This document shows, piece by piece, positions 25,108 through 32,678 of a stretch of DNA of 36,105 bases (positions are counted from its first letter, which is position 1; each line of letters opens with the position of its first letter). This DNA comes from an uncultured Rhodospirillales bacterium. GTDB taxonomy: Bacteria > Pseudomonadota > Alphaproteobacteria > Acetobacterales > Acetobacteraceae. The translations under genes and the position numbers were made by a program. The notes under the pieces were generated by a model, which was given only the letters and a program-made list of their open reading frames with translations, had not been told where the DNA came from and ran no database searches. The DNA is taken from NCBI GenBank assembly GCA_903845065.1, contig CAIMWH010000143.1, forward strand, positions 1-36,105, given 5' to 3'.

Positions 25108-26277
25108 ATGTCCGTCCGCATCGTTGACGTCCGCGAAGCCACCCACGCCATCTCGTCGCCCATCCGCAACGCCTACATCGACTTCTCCAAGATGACGACC
25201 TCCGTGGTGGCCGTCGTCACCGACGTCATCCGCGACGGCAAGCCGGTCATCGGCTACGGCTTCAACTCCAACGGCCGCTACGGCCAGGGCGGCCTGATCC
25301 GCGAACGCTTCGCCCCCCGCATCCTCGAAGCCGCCCCCGCCGATTTGCTGGACGCCGCCGCTACCAACCTCGACCCGGACCGCATCTGGGCCGCGATGAT
25401 GAAGAACGAGAAGCCCGGCGGCCACGGCGAGCGCTCCGTCGCCGTCGGCACCATCGACATGGCGGTGTGGGATGCCACCGCCAAGATCGCCGGCAAACCG
25501 CTGTTTCGCCTGCTCGCGGAACGCCACGGCACCACGCCCGATCCGCGCGTCTTCGTCTACGCCGCCGGTGGCTACTACTACCCCGGCAAGGACTTCACCC
25601 AGCTCCGCACTGAAATGCGCTCCTACCTCGATCGCGGCTACAACGTGGTGAAAATGAAGATCGGCGGCGAACCCATCGCCACCGACCAGGCCCGCATCGA
25701 GGCGGTGCTCGCCGAACTCGACGGCAAGGCCCGCCTCGCGGTCGATGCCAACGGCCGCTTCGACCTCGAAACCGCCATCGCCTACGCCAAGATGATGAAG
25801 CAGTACGACCTGTTCTGGTACGAGGAAGCCGGCGACCCGCTTGACTACCAGCTCCAGGCCGCCCTCGCCGAATTCTACCCCGGCGCCATGGCCACCGGCG
25901 AAAACCTGTTCAGCCACCAGGACGCCCGCAACCTGCTGCGCCACGGCGGCATGCGCGCCGACCGCGACTGGCTCCAGTTCGACTGCGCCCTGAGCTACGG
26001 CCTGTGTGAATATTTACGGACCATGCAGGTGGTGCGCGATGCCGGCTGGTCGGTGAAGCGCTGCATCCCCCATGGCGGCCACCAGATGTCCCTTAACATC
26101 GCCGCCGGCCTCGGCCTCGGCGGCAACGAGAGCTACCCCGACGTTTTCCAGCCCTTCGGCGGCTTCCCGGATGGCACGCGCGTCGAGGATGGCTACGTCA
26201 CCATGCCGGACCTGCCCGGCATCGGCTTCGAGGCCAAGGGTGACCTCTACCCCATCATGCGGGCCCTCGCCGGATAG
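25108..26277 (+). CDS. tarD: D(-)-tartrate dehydratase, enolase superfamily
   Basis: Dehydrates D-tartrate to oxaloacetate using Mg2+. The 389 residues begin MSVRIVDVREATHAISSPIR and match what I know of Bradyrhizobium TarD, including residue numbers. Metal ligands are D213 (AVDANGR), E239 (WYEEAGD) and E265 (ATGEN); the general base is K184 of the KMK motif (182-184); the general acid is H322 in IPHGGHQ. The start is fixed by GGAG 5 nt upstream, and a much longer open frame upstream is only antisense to the helicase. TATAAC at 25078-25083 is a possible -10 box, with a poor -35. It is divergent from the helicase; downstream lies an orphan binding protein. No tartrate regulator or carrier is adjacent, although DctA at 12610 might carry C4 acids. 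Confidence 0.95.
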   Translation: MSVRIVDVREATHAISSPIRNAYIDFSKMTTSVVAVVTDVIRDGKPVIGYGFNSNGRYGQGGLIRERFAPRILEAAPADLLDAAATNLDPDRIWAAMMKNEKPGGHGERSVAVGTIDMAVWDATAKIAGKPLFRLLAERHGTTPDPRVFVYAAGGYYYPGKDFTQLRTEMRSYLDRGYNVVKMKIGGEPIATDQARIEAVLAELDGKARLAVDANGRFDLETAIAYAKMMKQYDLFWYEEAGDPLDYQLQAALAEFYPGAMATGENLFSHQDARNLLRHGGMRADRDWLQFDCALSYGLCEYLRTMQVVRDAGWSVKRCIPHGGHQMSLNIAAGLGLGGNESYPDVFQPFGGFPDGTRVEDGYVTMPDLPGIGFEAKGDLYPIMRALAG

Positions 26278-26384
26278 CGAGACAGATTGTCACTCCGCCC
26301 GGCCCGTGCCACATACGGGGGGCAGCTATAACGGACTGGCATGCCAACGGCAGCCAGCCACCGGCGACCAGGGGAGACTTTGCG

Positions 26385-27968
26385 ATGACTGAGTTCGACG
26401 ACCTCAAGCGGCAGCTCGAACAGGGCACCCTGTCGCGCCGTGACTTCATGGGCCGCGCCACCGCGCTCGGCCTCGGTGCCACCGTCCTTGGCAGCATCCC
26501 GCAGATCGCCGCCGCCGCCGAAACCCCTCGCAAGGGCGGCCACATGCGCCTCGGCCTCGCCGGCGGCAGTACCACGGACAGCATCGATCCCGGCAGCTGG
26601 ACCGATTCTGTGATGGTCGTCACCGCCTACGGCCTGTTCAACGGGCTGATGGAAAACAGCCCCGAAAACAAGCCGATCCCCGAACTCGCCGAAAGCGTCG
26701 AAGTCAACAAGGGCGCGTCCCAGTGGATACTGAACCTGCGCAAGGGCGTGCAGTTCTCCAACGGCAAGACCTTCGACGCCGATGACGCGATCTACTCCTT
26801 CAATCTGCACCGCGGCAAAACCAAGTCGGGCGCCGCTGGGCCCATGAAGGCGATCAAGGACATCAAGAAGATCACCGCCAACCAGATCTCGATCGAGCTG
26901 GAAGCGGCCGACGCGGACTTCCTCCAGGTCATCACCGACTACCATGTCATCGTGGTACCCGATGGCCACACCGACTGGACCAAGCCCATCGGCACCGGCG
27001 CCTTCGTGCTCGAGCAGTTCCAGCCCGGCGTGCGGGTCAGCGGCAAGCGCAATCCCAACTACTGGAAGAAGAATCACGGCTGGCTCGACAGCTTCGAGAT
27101 CACCGTGGTGTCCGACGGCTCCGCCCGCATGAACGCGCTGATCTCCGGCCAGATCGACGTAATGAACCGCTGCGACCCGCGCACTGTCTCGCTGCTGGCC
27201 AAGAACCAGACCATCAACGTGCTGCGCTCGCCCGGCGGCTGGCACCCGGTGATGGCCATGCAGACCGACCAGGCCCCCTACAACAACCTCGACATGCGCC
27301 TGGCGCTGAAATACGCCATCGACCGCGAGCAGATCGCCAAGACCCTGTTCGCCGGCTACGGCTCGGTGGGCAACGATCATCCCATCCCCAAGGGCGATCC
27401 GTTCTTCCACAGCCAGCTGCCGCAGCTCAAGCATGACCCCGACAAGGCGAAGTTCCACTTCAAGAAGGCCGGTATGGCCGACGCGAAGATCACCCTCCAG
27501 GCATCGGACGCCGCCTTCGCCGGCGCGGTGGACATGTGCACCCTGTTCCAGGCCTCGGCGGCCAAGGCCGGCATCAAGGTGGACCTCAAGAAGGAGCCGA
27601 TTGACGGCTTCTGGGACCGAGTTTGGCTGAAGGGCCCGTTCGTGACCTCGTACTGGGCCGGCCGCCCCGCCGCCACCCAGATGCTCGGCGTGGCTTACAA
27701 GGGCGGCGCGCCGTGGAACGAAAGCCACTGGAACAACGCGAAGTTCGACAAGCTGCTGGCCGACGCCCGCGCCGAGACCGATTTTGCCAAGCGCAAGACC
27801 TATATCTGGGACATGCAGGAAATGCTGAGCAAGGAAGGCGGCGTGATCGTCCCCGGCTTCCGCGACTACATCTCCGCCCACAGCAAGAAGGTGGGAGGCA
27901 TCACGCCGCATAACGGCTTTGACCTCGATAACGGCCGCCTGCTCGACAAGGCGTGGATGAACGCCTGA
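26385..27968 (+). CDS. orphan Tat-exported ABC substrate-binding protein, SBP_bac_5 family
   Basis: Periplasmic receptor of 527 residues with a textbook Tat leader: LSRRDFMGRA at 16-25, a hydrophobic stretch to about 40, and cleavage near IAAAAE. A short helical N-tail (MTEFDDLKRQLEQGT) precedes the twin arginines, as in many alphaproteobacterial members. The mature part starts RKGGHMRLGLAGGSTTDSIDP, a common feature of this subgroup. GGGGAG lies about 9 nt before the ATG. TATAAC at 26327-26332 is a possible -10 box. No permease or ATPase genes follow: a strong terminator begins 13 nt after the stop. It may feed a transporter encoded elsewhere. A link to tarD, 107 nt upstream, is possible but unsupported. 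Confidence 0.94.
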   Translation: MTEFDDLKRQLEQGTLSRRDFMGRATALGLGATVLGSIPQIAAAAETPRKGGHMRLGLAGGSTTDSIDPGSWTDSVMVVTAYGLFNGLMENSPENKPIPELAESVEVNKGASQWILNLRKGVQFSNGKTFDADDAIYSFNLHRGKTKSGAAGPMKAIKDIKKITANQISIELEAADADFLQVITDYHVIVVPDGHTDWTKPIGTGAFVLEQFQPGVRVSGKRNPNYWKKNHGWLDSFEITVVSDGSARMNALISGQIDVMNRCDPRTVSLLAKNQTINVLRSPGGWHPVMAMQTDQAPYNNLDMRLALKYAIDREQIAKTLFAGYGSVGNDHPIPKGDPFFHSQLPQLKHDPDKAKFHFKKAGMADAKITLQASDAAFAGAVDMCTLFQASAAKAGIKVDLKKEPIDGFWDRVWLKGPFVTSYWAGRPAATQMLGVAYKGGAPWNESHWNNAKFDKLLADARAETDFAKRKTYIWDMQEMLSKEGGVIVPGFRDYISAHSKKVGGITPHNGFDLDNGRLLDKAWMNA

Positions 27969-27981
27969 TCCCGCGCGGATC

Positions 27982-28011
27982 AACGGGCCGGGGGCAACCC
28001 CGGCCCGTTTT
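27982..28011 (+). terminator. Rho-independent terminator after the orphan binding protein
   Basis: A perfect 12-bp stem, AACGGGCCGGGG (27982-27993) and CCCCGGCCCGTT (27998-28009), closed by a GCAA tetraloop and followed by TTTTGCGTTT. It lies 13 nt after the stop codon. On the opposite strand the T-run is too short to serve the convergent gene well. Confidence 0.9.
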
Positions 28012-28016
28012 GCGTT

Positions 28017-28628
28017 TCAATACAGCTTGGTACGGTAGGCTTCCTCCAGGCTGGCATCGGCTTCGGCGACGGTGGTGCCCCCAAGCTGGTCCACCAGGAT
28101 CTGCCCCAGGCTCGGGAAGCTTTTGCGCTCGATCCGCGTCGCCGGGTGCCACAGCTTCGAGCGGATGAGCGCCTTGGCACAATGATAATAGGCCTCGGCT
28201 ACCGTGATCAGCAGGCCGGTCGTGGGGATCTTGCCCTGTGCCGCCACATCGGCGAGCAGGTCCGCATCGGTGACGATGCGGGCGGTGCCGTTCACCCGCA
28301 CCGTCTCATCGATGCCGGGCACGAAGAAGATCAGTCCAACCCCCGGATGCTCCACGATATTCTGCAAACTGTCGATCCGCCGGTTGCCCGGCCTGTCGGG
28401 CAGCAGCAGTGTGTGGTCGTCGATGATTTTCACAAACCCCGGCGCATCGCCGCGCGGGCTCGCATCCACCCCGCCCGCCCCATCCGCGCTGGCCAGCACC
28501 AGGAATGGCGAGAGGGCGATGAAGGCGCGGCAGTGCGCATCGAGCCGGTCAAGCTGCTTGCGCACCGCCCGTTCGCTGGGCTCGCCGAAATGGGCACGCA
28601 GGGCTGCGGGGTCGGTGATCTGGTTCAT
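28017..28628 (-). CDS. FMN-dependent PPOX-type flavoprotein (pyridoxamine oxidase-like)
   Basis: A 203-residue split-barrel flavoprotein of the pyridoxamine 5'-phosphate oxidase superfamily, close to the MSMEG_1061/DR2398 group. Visible features are FLVLASADGAGGVDASPRGDAPGFV (substrate/FMN strand), LLLPDRPGNRRIDSLQNI (the FMN phosphate-binding DRPGNxRxDS motif), VGLIFFVPGIDETVRVNGTA, and a C-terminal CAKALIRSKLW. The true substrate is unknown; such proteins reduce or oxidise small molecules. The start at MNQITDPAAL is by homology, since a longer frame upstream is antisense to dapB. It converges with the binding-protein gene across its terminator and is divergent from dapB. Confidence 0.9.
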   Translation of the reverse strand: MNQITDPAALRAHFGEPSERAVRKQLDRLDAHCRAFIALSPFLVLASADGAGGVDASPRGDAPGFVKIIDDHTLLLPDRPGNRRIDSLQNIVEHPGVGLIFFVPGIDETVRVNGTARIVTDADLLADVAAQGKIPTTGLLITVAEAYYHCAKALIRSKLWHPATRIERKSFPSLGQILVDQLGGTTVAEADASLEEAYRTKLY

Positions 28629-28645
28629 GTGGTCTTTTCTCCCGG

Positions 28646-28686
28646 GGCTTGCGAGGATGGCGCCGACATATGGGCCGGCGCAAGCC
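28646..28686. promoter_or_regulatory. inverted repeat in the dapB divergent region
   Basis: GGCTTGCG (28646-28653) and CGCAAGCC (28679-28686) are perfect 8-bp complements enclosing 25 nt that include another GC-rich partial pairing. It lies between the divergent PPOX-type gene and dapB, just before the dapB GGAG. It could be an mRNA hairpin or a protein site. Confidence 0.4.
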
Positions 28687-28704
28687 GCGGCTGAGGAGAG
28701 CGTC

Positions 28705-29475
28705 ATGCAAAAGGGTATCGGAGTGGCCGGCATCGCCGGGCGAATGGGACAGTTGGTCGCCGAGGAGGCGAAGGCCGCCGGGCTTCCGGTGGCCGGCGGC
28801 ATCGACCGCGCCGGCACCCAGCCGCCCGCCGGCGTGACCCTGCGCGCCGACATCGCCGATCTCGCGGCGACGAGTGACGTGGTGGTGGAGTTCACCCACG
28901 CCAGCACGGTGCAGGCCCACGCCCGCGCCATCGCCGCGGCCGGCTGCGCTTGGGTGCTCGGCACCACCGGCCTGTCACCCGCCGACGAGGCCGCCGTGGC
29001 CGAGGCCGCCCGCCACGTCGCCGTGGTCCATGCGCCCAACTTTTCCCCCGGCGTGAACCTGGTCATCGCACTCGCCGAGAAGATGGCCGCCGCCCTGCCG
29101 GCCGAGTCCTACGATGCCGAGATCGTCGAAATGCATCACCGACAAAAAGTTGATGCCCCGTCCGGCACCGCCGTCGGCATGGGCCGCGCGGTGGCGAAGG
29201 GGAGGGGGGTCAACCTTGCTGACGTGATGGAAAGCGGGCGTGACGGCCATACCGGCGCACGCAAAACCGGCGCCATCGGCTTTGCCGCGCTGCGTGGCGG
29301 CCAGGTCGTGGGCGAACACACGTTGTTGTTCGCGGCCGGCACCGAGCACATCGCCCTCACCCACCGCGCGTTTGACCGCCGGGCCTTCGCCACCGGCGCC
29401 ATCCGGGCCGCGCAGTGGGTCGTGGGCCGCGAACCCGGGCTCTACAGCATGATGGACGTGCTCGGCATGGCTTGA
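28705..29475 (+). CDS. dapB: 4-hydroxy-tetrahydrodipicolinate reductase
   Basis: Lysine/diaminopimelate pathway enzyme that reduces HTPA to tetrahydrodipicolinate with NAD(P)H, in the cytoplasm. The 256 residues contain the nucleotide site GIAGRMG (9-15), GTTGLSP, APNFSPGVN and the catalytic EMHHRQKVDAPSGTA with H144-H145 and K148 (corresponding to H159-H160 and K163 of E. coli). The C-terminal VGREPGLYSMMDVLG is typical. The start at MQKGIGVAGI is fixed by GGAG; a longer frame upstream is antisense to the flavoprotein. It is followed by metK after 83 nt on the same strand. Confidence 0.97.
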   Translation: MQKGIGVAGIAGRMGQLVAEEAKAAGLPVAGGIDRAGTQPPAGVTLRADIADLAATSDVVVEFTHASTVQAHARAIAAAGCAWVLGTTGLSPADEAAVAEAARHVAVVHAPNFSPGVNLVIALAEKMAAALPAESYDAEIVEMHHRQKVDAPSGTAVGMGRAVAKGRGVNLADVMESGRDGHTGARKTGAIGFAALRGGQVVGEHTLLFAAGTEHIALTHRAFDRRAFATGAIRAAQWVVGREPGLYSMMDVLGMA

Positions 29476-29558
29476 CCCCCGGGACCGTTTCCGCCACACA
29501 GCGCCGCTTGCCCCAACGGGGGTTCCTGGGTCCACCACACGCCAGCACGGGATAGATC
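29476..29558 (+). promoter_or_regulatory. metK leader region
   Basis: The 83-nt gap between dapB and metK contains a short CCCC-AAC-GGGG hairpin (29511-29521) and a CTGG...CCAG pairing further on (about 29527-29544). SAM-sensing leaders often precede metK in alphaproteobacteria, and AACGGGGGTTCCTGG faintly resembles the SAM/SAH motif core. The fit by eye is poor, so no riboswitch is claimed. Confidence 0.25.
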
Positions 29559-30746
29559 ATGCGCGACAAGGGCGAATATTTGTTCACTTCCGAGTCCGTC
29601 TCGGAAGGCCATCCCGACAAGGTGGCCGATCGGCTTAGCGACACGGTGCTTGACGCCTTCCTCGCCGCCGACCCCTATGCCCGCGTTGCCTGCGAAACGC
29701 TGGTCACCACCAATCGCATCGTTCTGGCCGGCGAAACCCGTGGTCCTGACACAGTGACGCATGACTACCTCGCCCACCTCGTGCGCATGGCCGTGCATGA
29801 CATCGGATACGACCAGGAAGGTTTCTCCTGGAAGCACGCTGACGTCGCCGTCCACCTGCACGCGCAGTCCTCCGATATTGCCCAGGGCGTCGACTCGGCC
29901 GGCAACAAGGACGAAGGCGCCGGCGACCAGGGCATCATGTTCGGTTACGCCTGCACCGAAACGCCGACCCTGATGCCGGCGCCGCTTTACTACGCCCACC
30001 TGGTGCTTCGCCGCATCAACGAACTCCGCAAGGCGAAGGACCTCTCGGTCGCCGGCCTCCTGCCGGACGCCAAGAGCCAGGTCACGCTGCGCTACATCGA
30101 CGGCAAGCCGGTCGGCGCCACCTCCGTGGTGGTCTCCACCCAGCACGAAGCCGGCATGGAGCAGGGCCAGATCAAGCGCATGCTGCTGCCGCTGATCGAA
30201 AGCAGCCTACCGGCCGGCTGGATGCCGCCGGAAAACGAAATCTACGTGAACCCCACGGGCAACTTCGTCATCGGCGGCCCCGATGGTGACTGCGGCCTCA
30301 CCGGGCGCAAAATCATCGTCGACACCTACGGCGGCGCGGCCCCGCACGGCGGCGGCGCGTTCTCCGGCAAGGACCCCACCAAGGTGGACCGTTCGGCCGC
30401 CTATGTCTGCCGCTACCTCGCCAAGAACGTGGTTGCCGCCGGCCTCGCCGAACGCTGCACGCTCCAGATCAGCTACGCCATCGGCGTCTCCGATCCGCTG
30501 TCGCTGTATGTCGAACTGCACGGCAACCCGTTCGATGTCGATGAGACCAAGCTCGAAAAGACCCTGCGCGAACTGGTCAACCTCCGCCCGCGCGGCATTC
30601 GCGAACACCTGCACCTCAACCGTCCGATCTATGCGGTGACCTCCGCCTACGGCCATTTCGGCCGCGAGCCGGACCTCGAGAAGGGCACCTTCACCTGGGA
30701 AAAGACCGACCTGGTCGGCCAGCTGAAGTCGGCGTTCAACCGATAA
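29559..30746 (+). CDS. metK: S-adenosylmethionine synthetase
   Basis: Makes SAM from methionine and ATP in the cytoplasm. The 395 residues match family length. Signature regions are [18 protein letters not shown] (H18, D20, K21 at the ATP/Mg site), [12 protein letters not shown] (the ATP-binding hexapeptide region), and [19 protein letters not shown] (second signature, K and D contacting the phosphates). No truncation or odd residues. It is followed immediately by trmB, whose conserved coding region begins within about 20 nt of the metK stop. Confidence 0.98.
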   Translation: MRDKGEYLFTSESVSEGHPDKVADRLSDTVLDAFLAADPYARVACETLVTTNRIVLAGETRGPDTVTHDYLAHLVRMAVHDIGYDQEGFSWKHADVAVHLHAQSSDIAQGVDSAGNKDEGAGDQGIMFGYACTETPTLMPAPLYYAHLVLRRINELRKAKDLSVAGLLPDAKSQVTLRYIDGKPVGATSVVVSTQHEAGMEQGQIKRMLLPLIESSLPAGWMPPENEIYVNPTGNFVIGGPDGDCGLTGRKIIVDTYGGAAPHGGGAFSGKDPTKVDRSAAYVCRYLAKNVVAAGLAERCTLQISYAIGVSDPLSLYVELHGNPFDVDETKLEKTLRELVNLRPRGIREHLHLNRPIYAVTSAYGHFGREPDLEKGTFTWEKTDLVGQLKSAFNR

Positions 30747-30748
30747 CC

Positions 30749-31447
30749 CTGAAACCACAGCCGGACCGGCTCTACGGCCGCCAGCGGAGCCATCCGCTGC
30801 GGCCGCGTCAGCAGAAACTGCTGGACGTGACGCTGCCCCGCATCCGCTTCGATGCCGGCCGCGCCACGGAGCCGCTTTCGGGCTTCAGCTCTGAACCCCA
30901 CGAACTCTGGGTCGAAGTCGGCTTCGGCGGCGGCGAACACGCCGAAGCCCTCGCCGCCACGCACCCCTGGGCCGCCCTCATCGCCTGCGAAGTCTTCGAG
31001 AACGGCCTGTGCTCAATGCTCGGCCGCCTCGTCCCCGAGGACGCCGAAGACACCGCCCCGCTCCCCGAAAACCTCCGCCTCTGGGACGATGACGCACGGG
31101 ACCTCCTGCGCATGCTGCCCGACGCCTCCGTCGCCCGCCTGTTCCTGATGTTCCCCGACCCCTGGCCCAAGCTGCGCCACCTCAAGCGCCGCTTCGTCCA
31201 TCCCGCGTTGCTGCCCGAACTCGCCCGCATCGTCCGCCCCGGCGGCCTCTGGCGCATCGCCTCAGATGACCCGACCTACCAGGCCTGGGTCACCGAAGTC
31301 CTGGCCGGGCAGAACTTCTTCGACGTCCCGCCGCCCGCCACCGAACGCCCTGATGGCTGGCCGCCAACGCGTTACGAAGCCAAGGCCCTCAAGGCCGGCC
31401 GCGCGCCGCTGTACTGGGAACTGACGCGCGCTACCGCCGCCAGGTAA
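30749..31447 (+). CDS. trmB: tRNA (guanine-46-N7)-methyltransferase
   Basis: SAM-dependent m7G46 tRNA methyltransferase. The conserved core contains WVEVGFGGGEHAEAL (SAM site), LRLWDDDARDLL, LMFPDPWPKLRHLKRRFVH (the family signature with the catalytic Asp) and RIASDDPTYQAW. The usual N-terminal block is encoded ahead of the first GTG: in frame one reads DRLYGRQRSHPLRPRQQK. No ATG, GTG or TTG occurs before it for more than 100 nt. The start given here is CTG at 30749; ATA at 30743, overlapping the metK stop, is the other option. The first canonical codon is GTG at 30827, which would lose the conserved block. It converges with the GT2-GtrA gene, overlapping it by 17 nt. Confidence 0.9.
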   Translation: MKPQPDRLYGRQRSHPLRPRQQKLLDVTLPRIRFDAGRATEPLSGFSSEPHELWVEVGFGGGEHAEALAATHPWAALIACEVFENGLCSMLGRLVPEDAEDTAPLPENLRLWDDDARDLLRMLPDASVARLFLMFPDPWPKLRHLKRRFVHPALLPELARIVRPGGLWRIASDDPTYQAWVTEVLAGQNFFDVPPPATERPDGWPPTRYEAKALKAGRAPLYWELTRATAAR

Positions 31448-32522
31448 CCGCCGAACTCACCGCGTAGTTCCACACTAGGCTCATCACCGCGCCCAAGAAC
31501 CCGGCATAATACCAGGTCGAATGCGCGTCTCCGAACAGCACCGACGAGACGTTGACATTCATCACCGCCCCGACGCTCGAAATCAGCGAGAATGTCAGCA
31601 ACCCGGTGACGAACCGACGGCCCTTCAAACGCCGCTCGCGGAAGGTGAACGTGTTGTTCAGCGTATAGTTGCCCACCACCGCCACCGCCGTCGCCAGCGC
31701 CTGCGCACCCGAAAACCCCATGCCGAACAGCCGCAACCCCGCATTCAGCACCACCAGATGCGCCGCAATCCCGAGTGTGCCTACGCCAGCGAACAGCAGG
31801 AACCGCACAGGCACGATATGCCCGACCAACTTGTCCAGTATGAGCAGCAGATAGTCGCGCAACACTCCCGCATCGAGCTTGCTCTCGCCCGATACCCGGG
31901 TGCGGAACTGGAACGGCAACTCCTTGATCCGCGGCGCCTCGGGCAGGGAGGCGATGATGTCGAGCAGGATCTTGAACCCCATCGCCGACAACCGCCGCAC
32001 CGCCCGCTCGAACACCGGCCGCCGCAGCATGAAAAACCCGCTCATCGGGTCCGAAACCTTCGTCCGCAGCACAATCCCGGCCAGCCATGTCGCCAGGCTC
32101 GACATGCTCGCCCGCGTCGCGTCCCAATCCCCGATCCCGCCGCCCGCCACGTAGCGGCTGCCGATCGCCAGATCGAACCCCTCGTCGCGCACCGCCGCCA
32201 GCATCGCCGGCAGCACCGTCTCGTCGTGCTGCAGGTCCCCGTCCATTGCGGCCACGAACGGCGCGAAGCTCGCCTGCGCCCCCTCGATGAACGCCGAGGA
32301 CAACCCGCGCCGCCCGATCCGATGGATCATCCGCACCCGCGGATCGTCCGCCGCCACCGCGGCAATCGCCTCGCGCGTGCCATCCCGGCTGTCGTCATCG
32401 ACAAAGATGACCTCCCACGACTCGCCGGCCAACGCCACGTCGAGGCTCGCCACCAATGGGGCGATGTTGCCGACTTCGTTCAGCACCGGAATAACAAGGC
32501 AAAGCTGCGGAATGGCGATCAT
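31431..32522 (-). CDS. GT2 glycosyltransferase fused to GtrA-like membrane domain
   Basis: A 363-residue fusion. The N-terminal part (about 1-225) is a dolichol-phosphate-mannose-synthase-like GT2: LCLVIPVLNEVGNIAPL, VIFVDDDSRDGT, AAMDGDLQHDE with the DxD metal motif, and DPMSGFFMLRRP. The C-terminal part (about 240-363) has four membrane helices of the GtrA type, including NYTLNNTFTFRERR. The protein probably charges undecaprenyl phosphate with a sugar and helps flip it. The start at MIAIPQLCLVIP was chosen because the preceding 15 residues are basic and not conserved. It sits on the opposite strand between trmB (17 nt tail overlap) and rimP. Confidence 0.92.
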   Translation of the reverse strand: MIAIPQLCLVIPVLNEVGNIAPLVASLDVALAGESWEVIFVDDDSRDGTREAIAAVAADDPRVRMIHRIGRRGLSSAFIEGAQASFAPFVAAMDGDLQHDETVLPAMLAAVRDEGFDLAIGSRYVAGGGIGDWDATRASMSSLATWLAGIVLRTKVSDPMSGFFMLRRPVFERAVRRLSAMGFKILLDIIASLPEAPRIKELPFQFRTRVSGESKLDAGVLRDYLLLILDKLVGHIVPVRFLLFAGVGTLGIAAHLVVLNAGLRLFGMGFSGAQALATAVAVVGNYTLNNTFTFRERRLKGRRFVTGLLTFSLISSVGAVMNVNVSSVLFGDAHSTWYYAGFLGAVMSLVWNYAVSSAVTWRR

Positions 32523-32577
32523 GGCGCAAACTAGCTTGCCCAACCGCCCCAGACAACGCCGTGACATACGTATCGGC

Positions 32578-32606
32578 TTGCATAAGACAACTTGCGGCGG
32601 TATATG
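32578..32606 (+). promoter_or_regulatory. weak candidate promoter of the rimP-nusA operon
   Basis: TTGCAT (32578-32583) and TATATG (32601-32606) at 17 nt spacing. Both boxes are imperfect. Initiation would fall near 32613, leaving a leader of about 65 nt that contains the hairpin and T-tract directly before the rimP ATG. Confidence 0.3.
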
Positions 32607-32639
32607 ACGGCATCACTCATCTTCCGCGCCTATCGGGGG

Positions 32640-32672
32640 GGTGGCCTTAACCGGCCGCCTTTTTTGTTTTTT
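32640..32672 (+). terminator. terminator-like hairpin with T-tract just before rimP
   Basis: GGTGGCC (32640-32646) pairs with GGCCGCC (32653-32659) through seven pairs, one of them G-U, around a TTAACC loop. TTTTTT, G, TTTTTT follows (32660-32672). The rimP ATG comes only 6 nt later, so the T-tract occupies the place of a Shine-Dalgarno. It could attenuate the operon or stop read-through from upstream. Confidence 0.65.
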
Positions 32673-32678
32673 GCCATC

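Noticed and set aside
26247-27983. A 578-codon minus-strand frame opposite the orphan binding protein
   Set aside because: An antisense shadow with low-complexity composition; the sense frame has a Tat leader, ribosome site and terminator.
32592-32678. A rimP start at 32592 or 32604, giving an extra 25-29 residues
   Set aside because: The added residues are encoded by the hairpin and T-tract and do not resemble RimP N-termini; the family pattern starts near [12 protein letters not shown].
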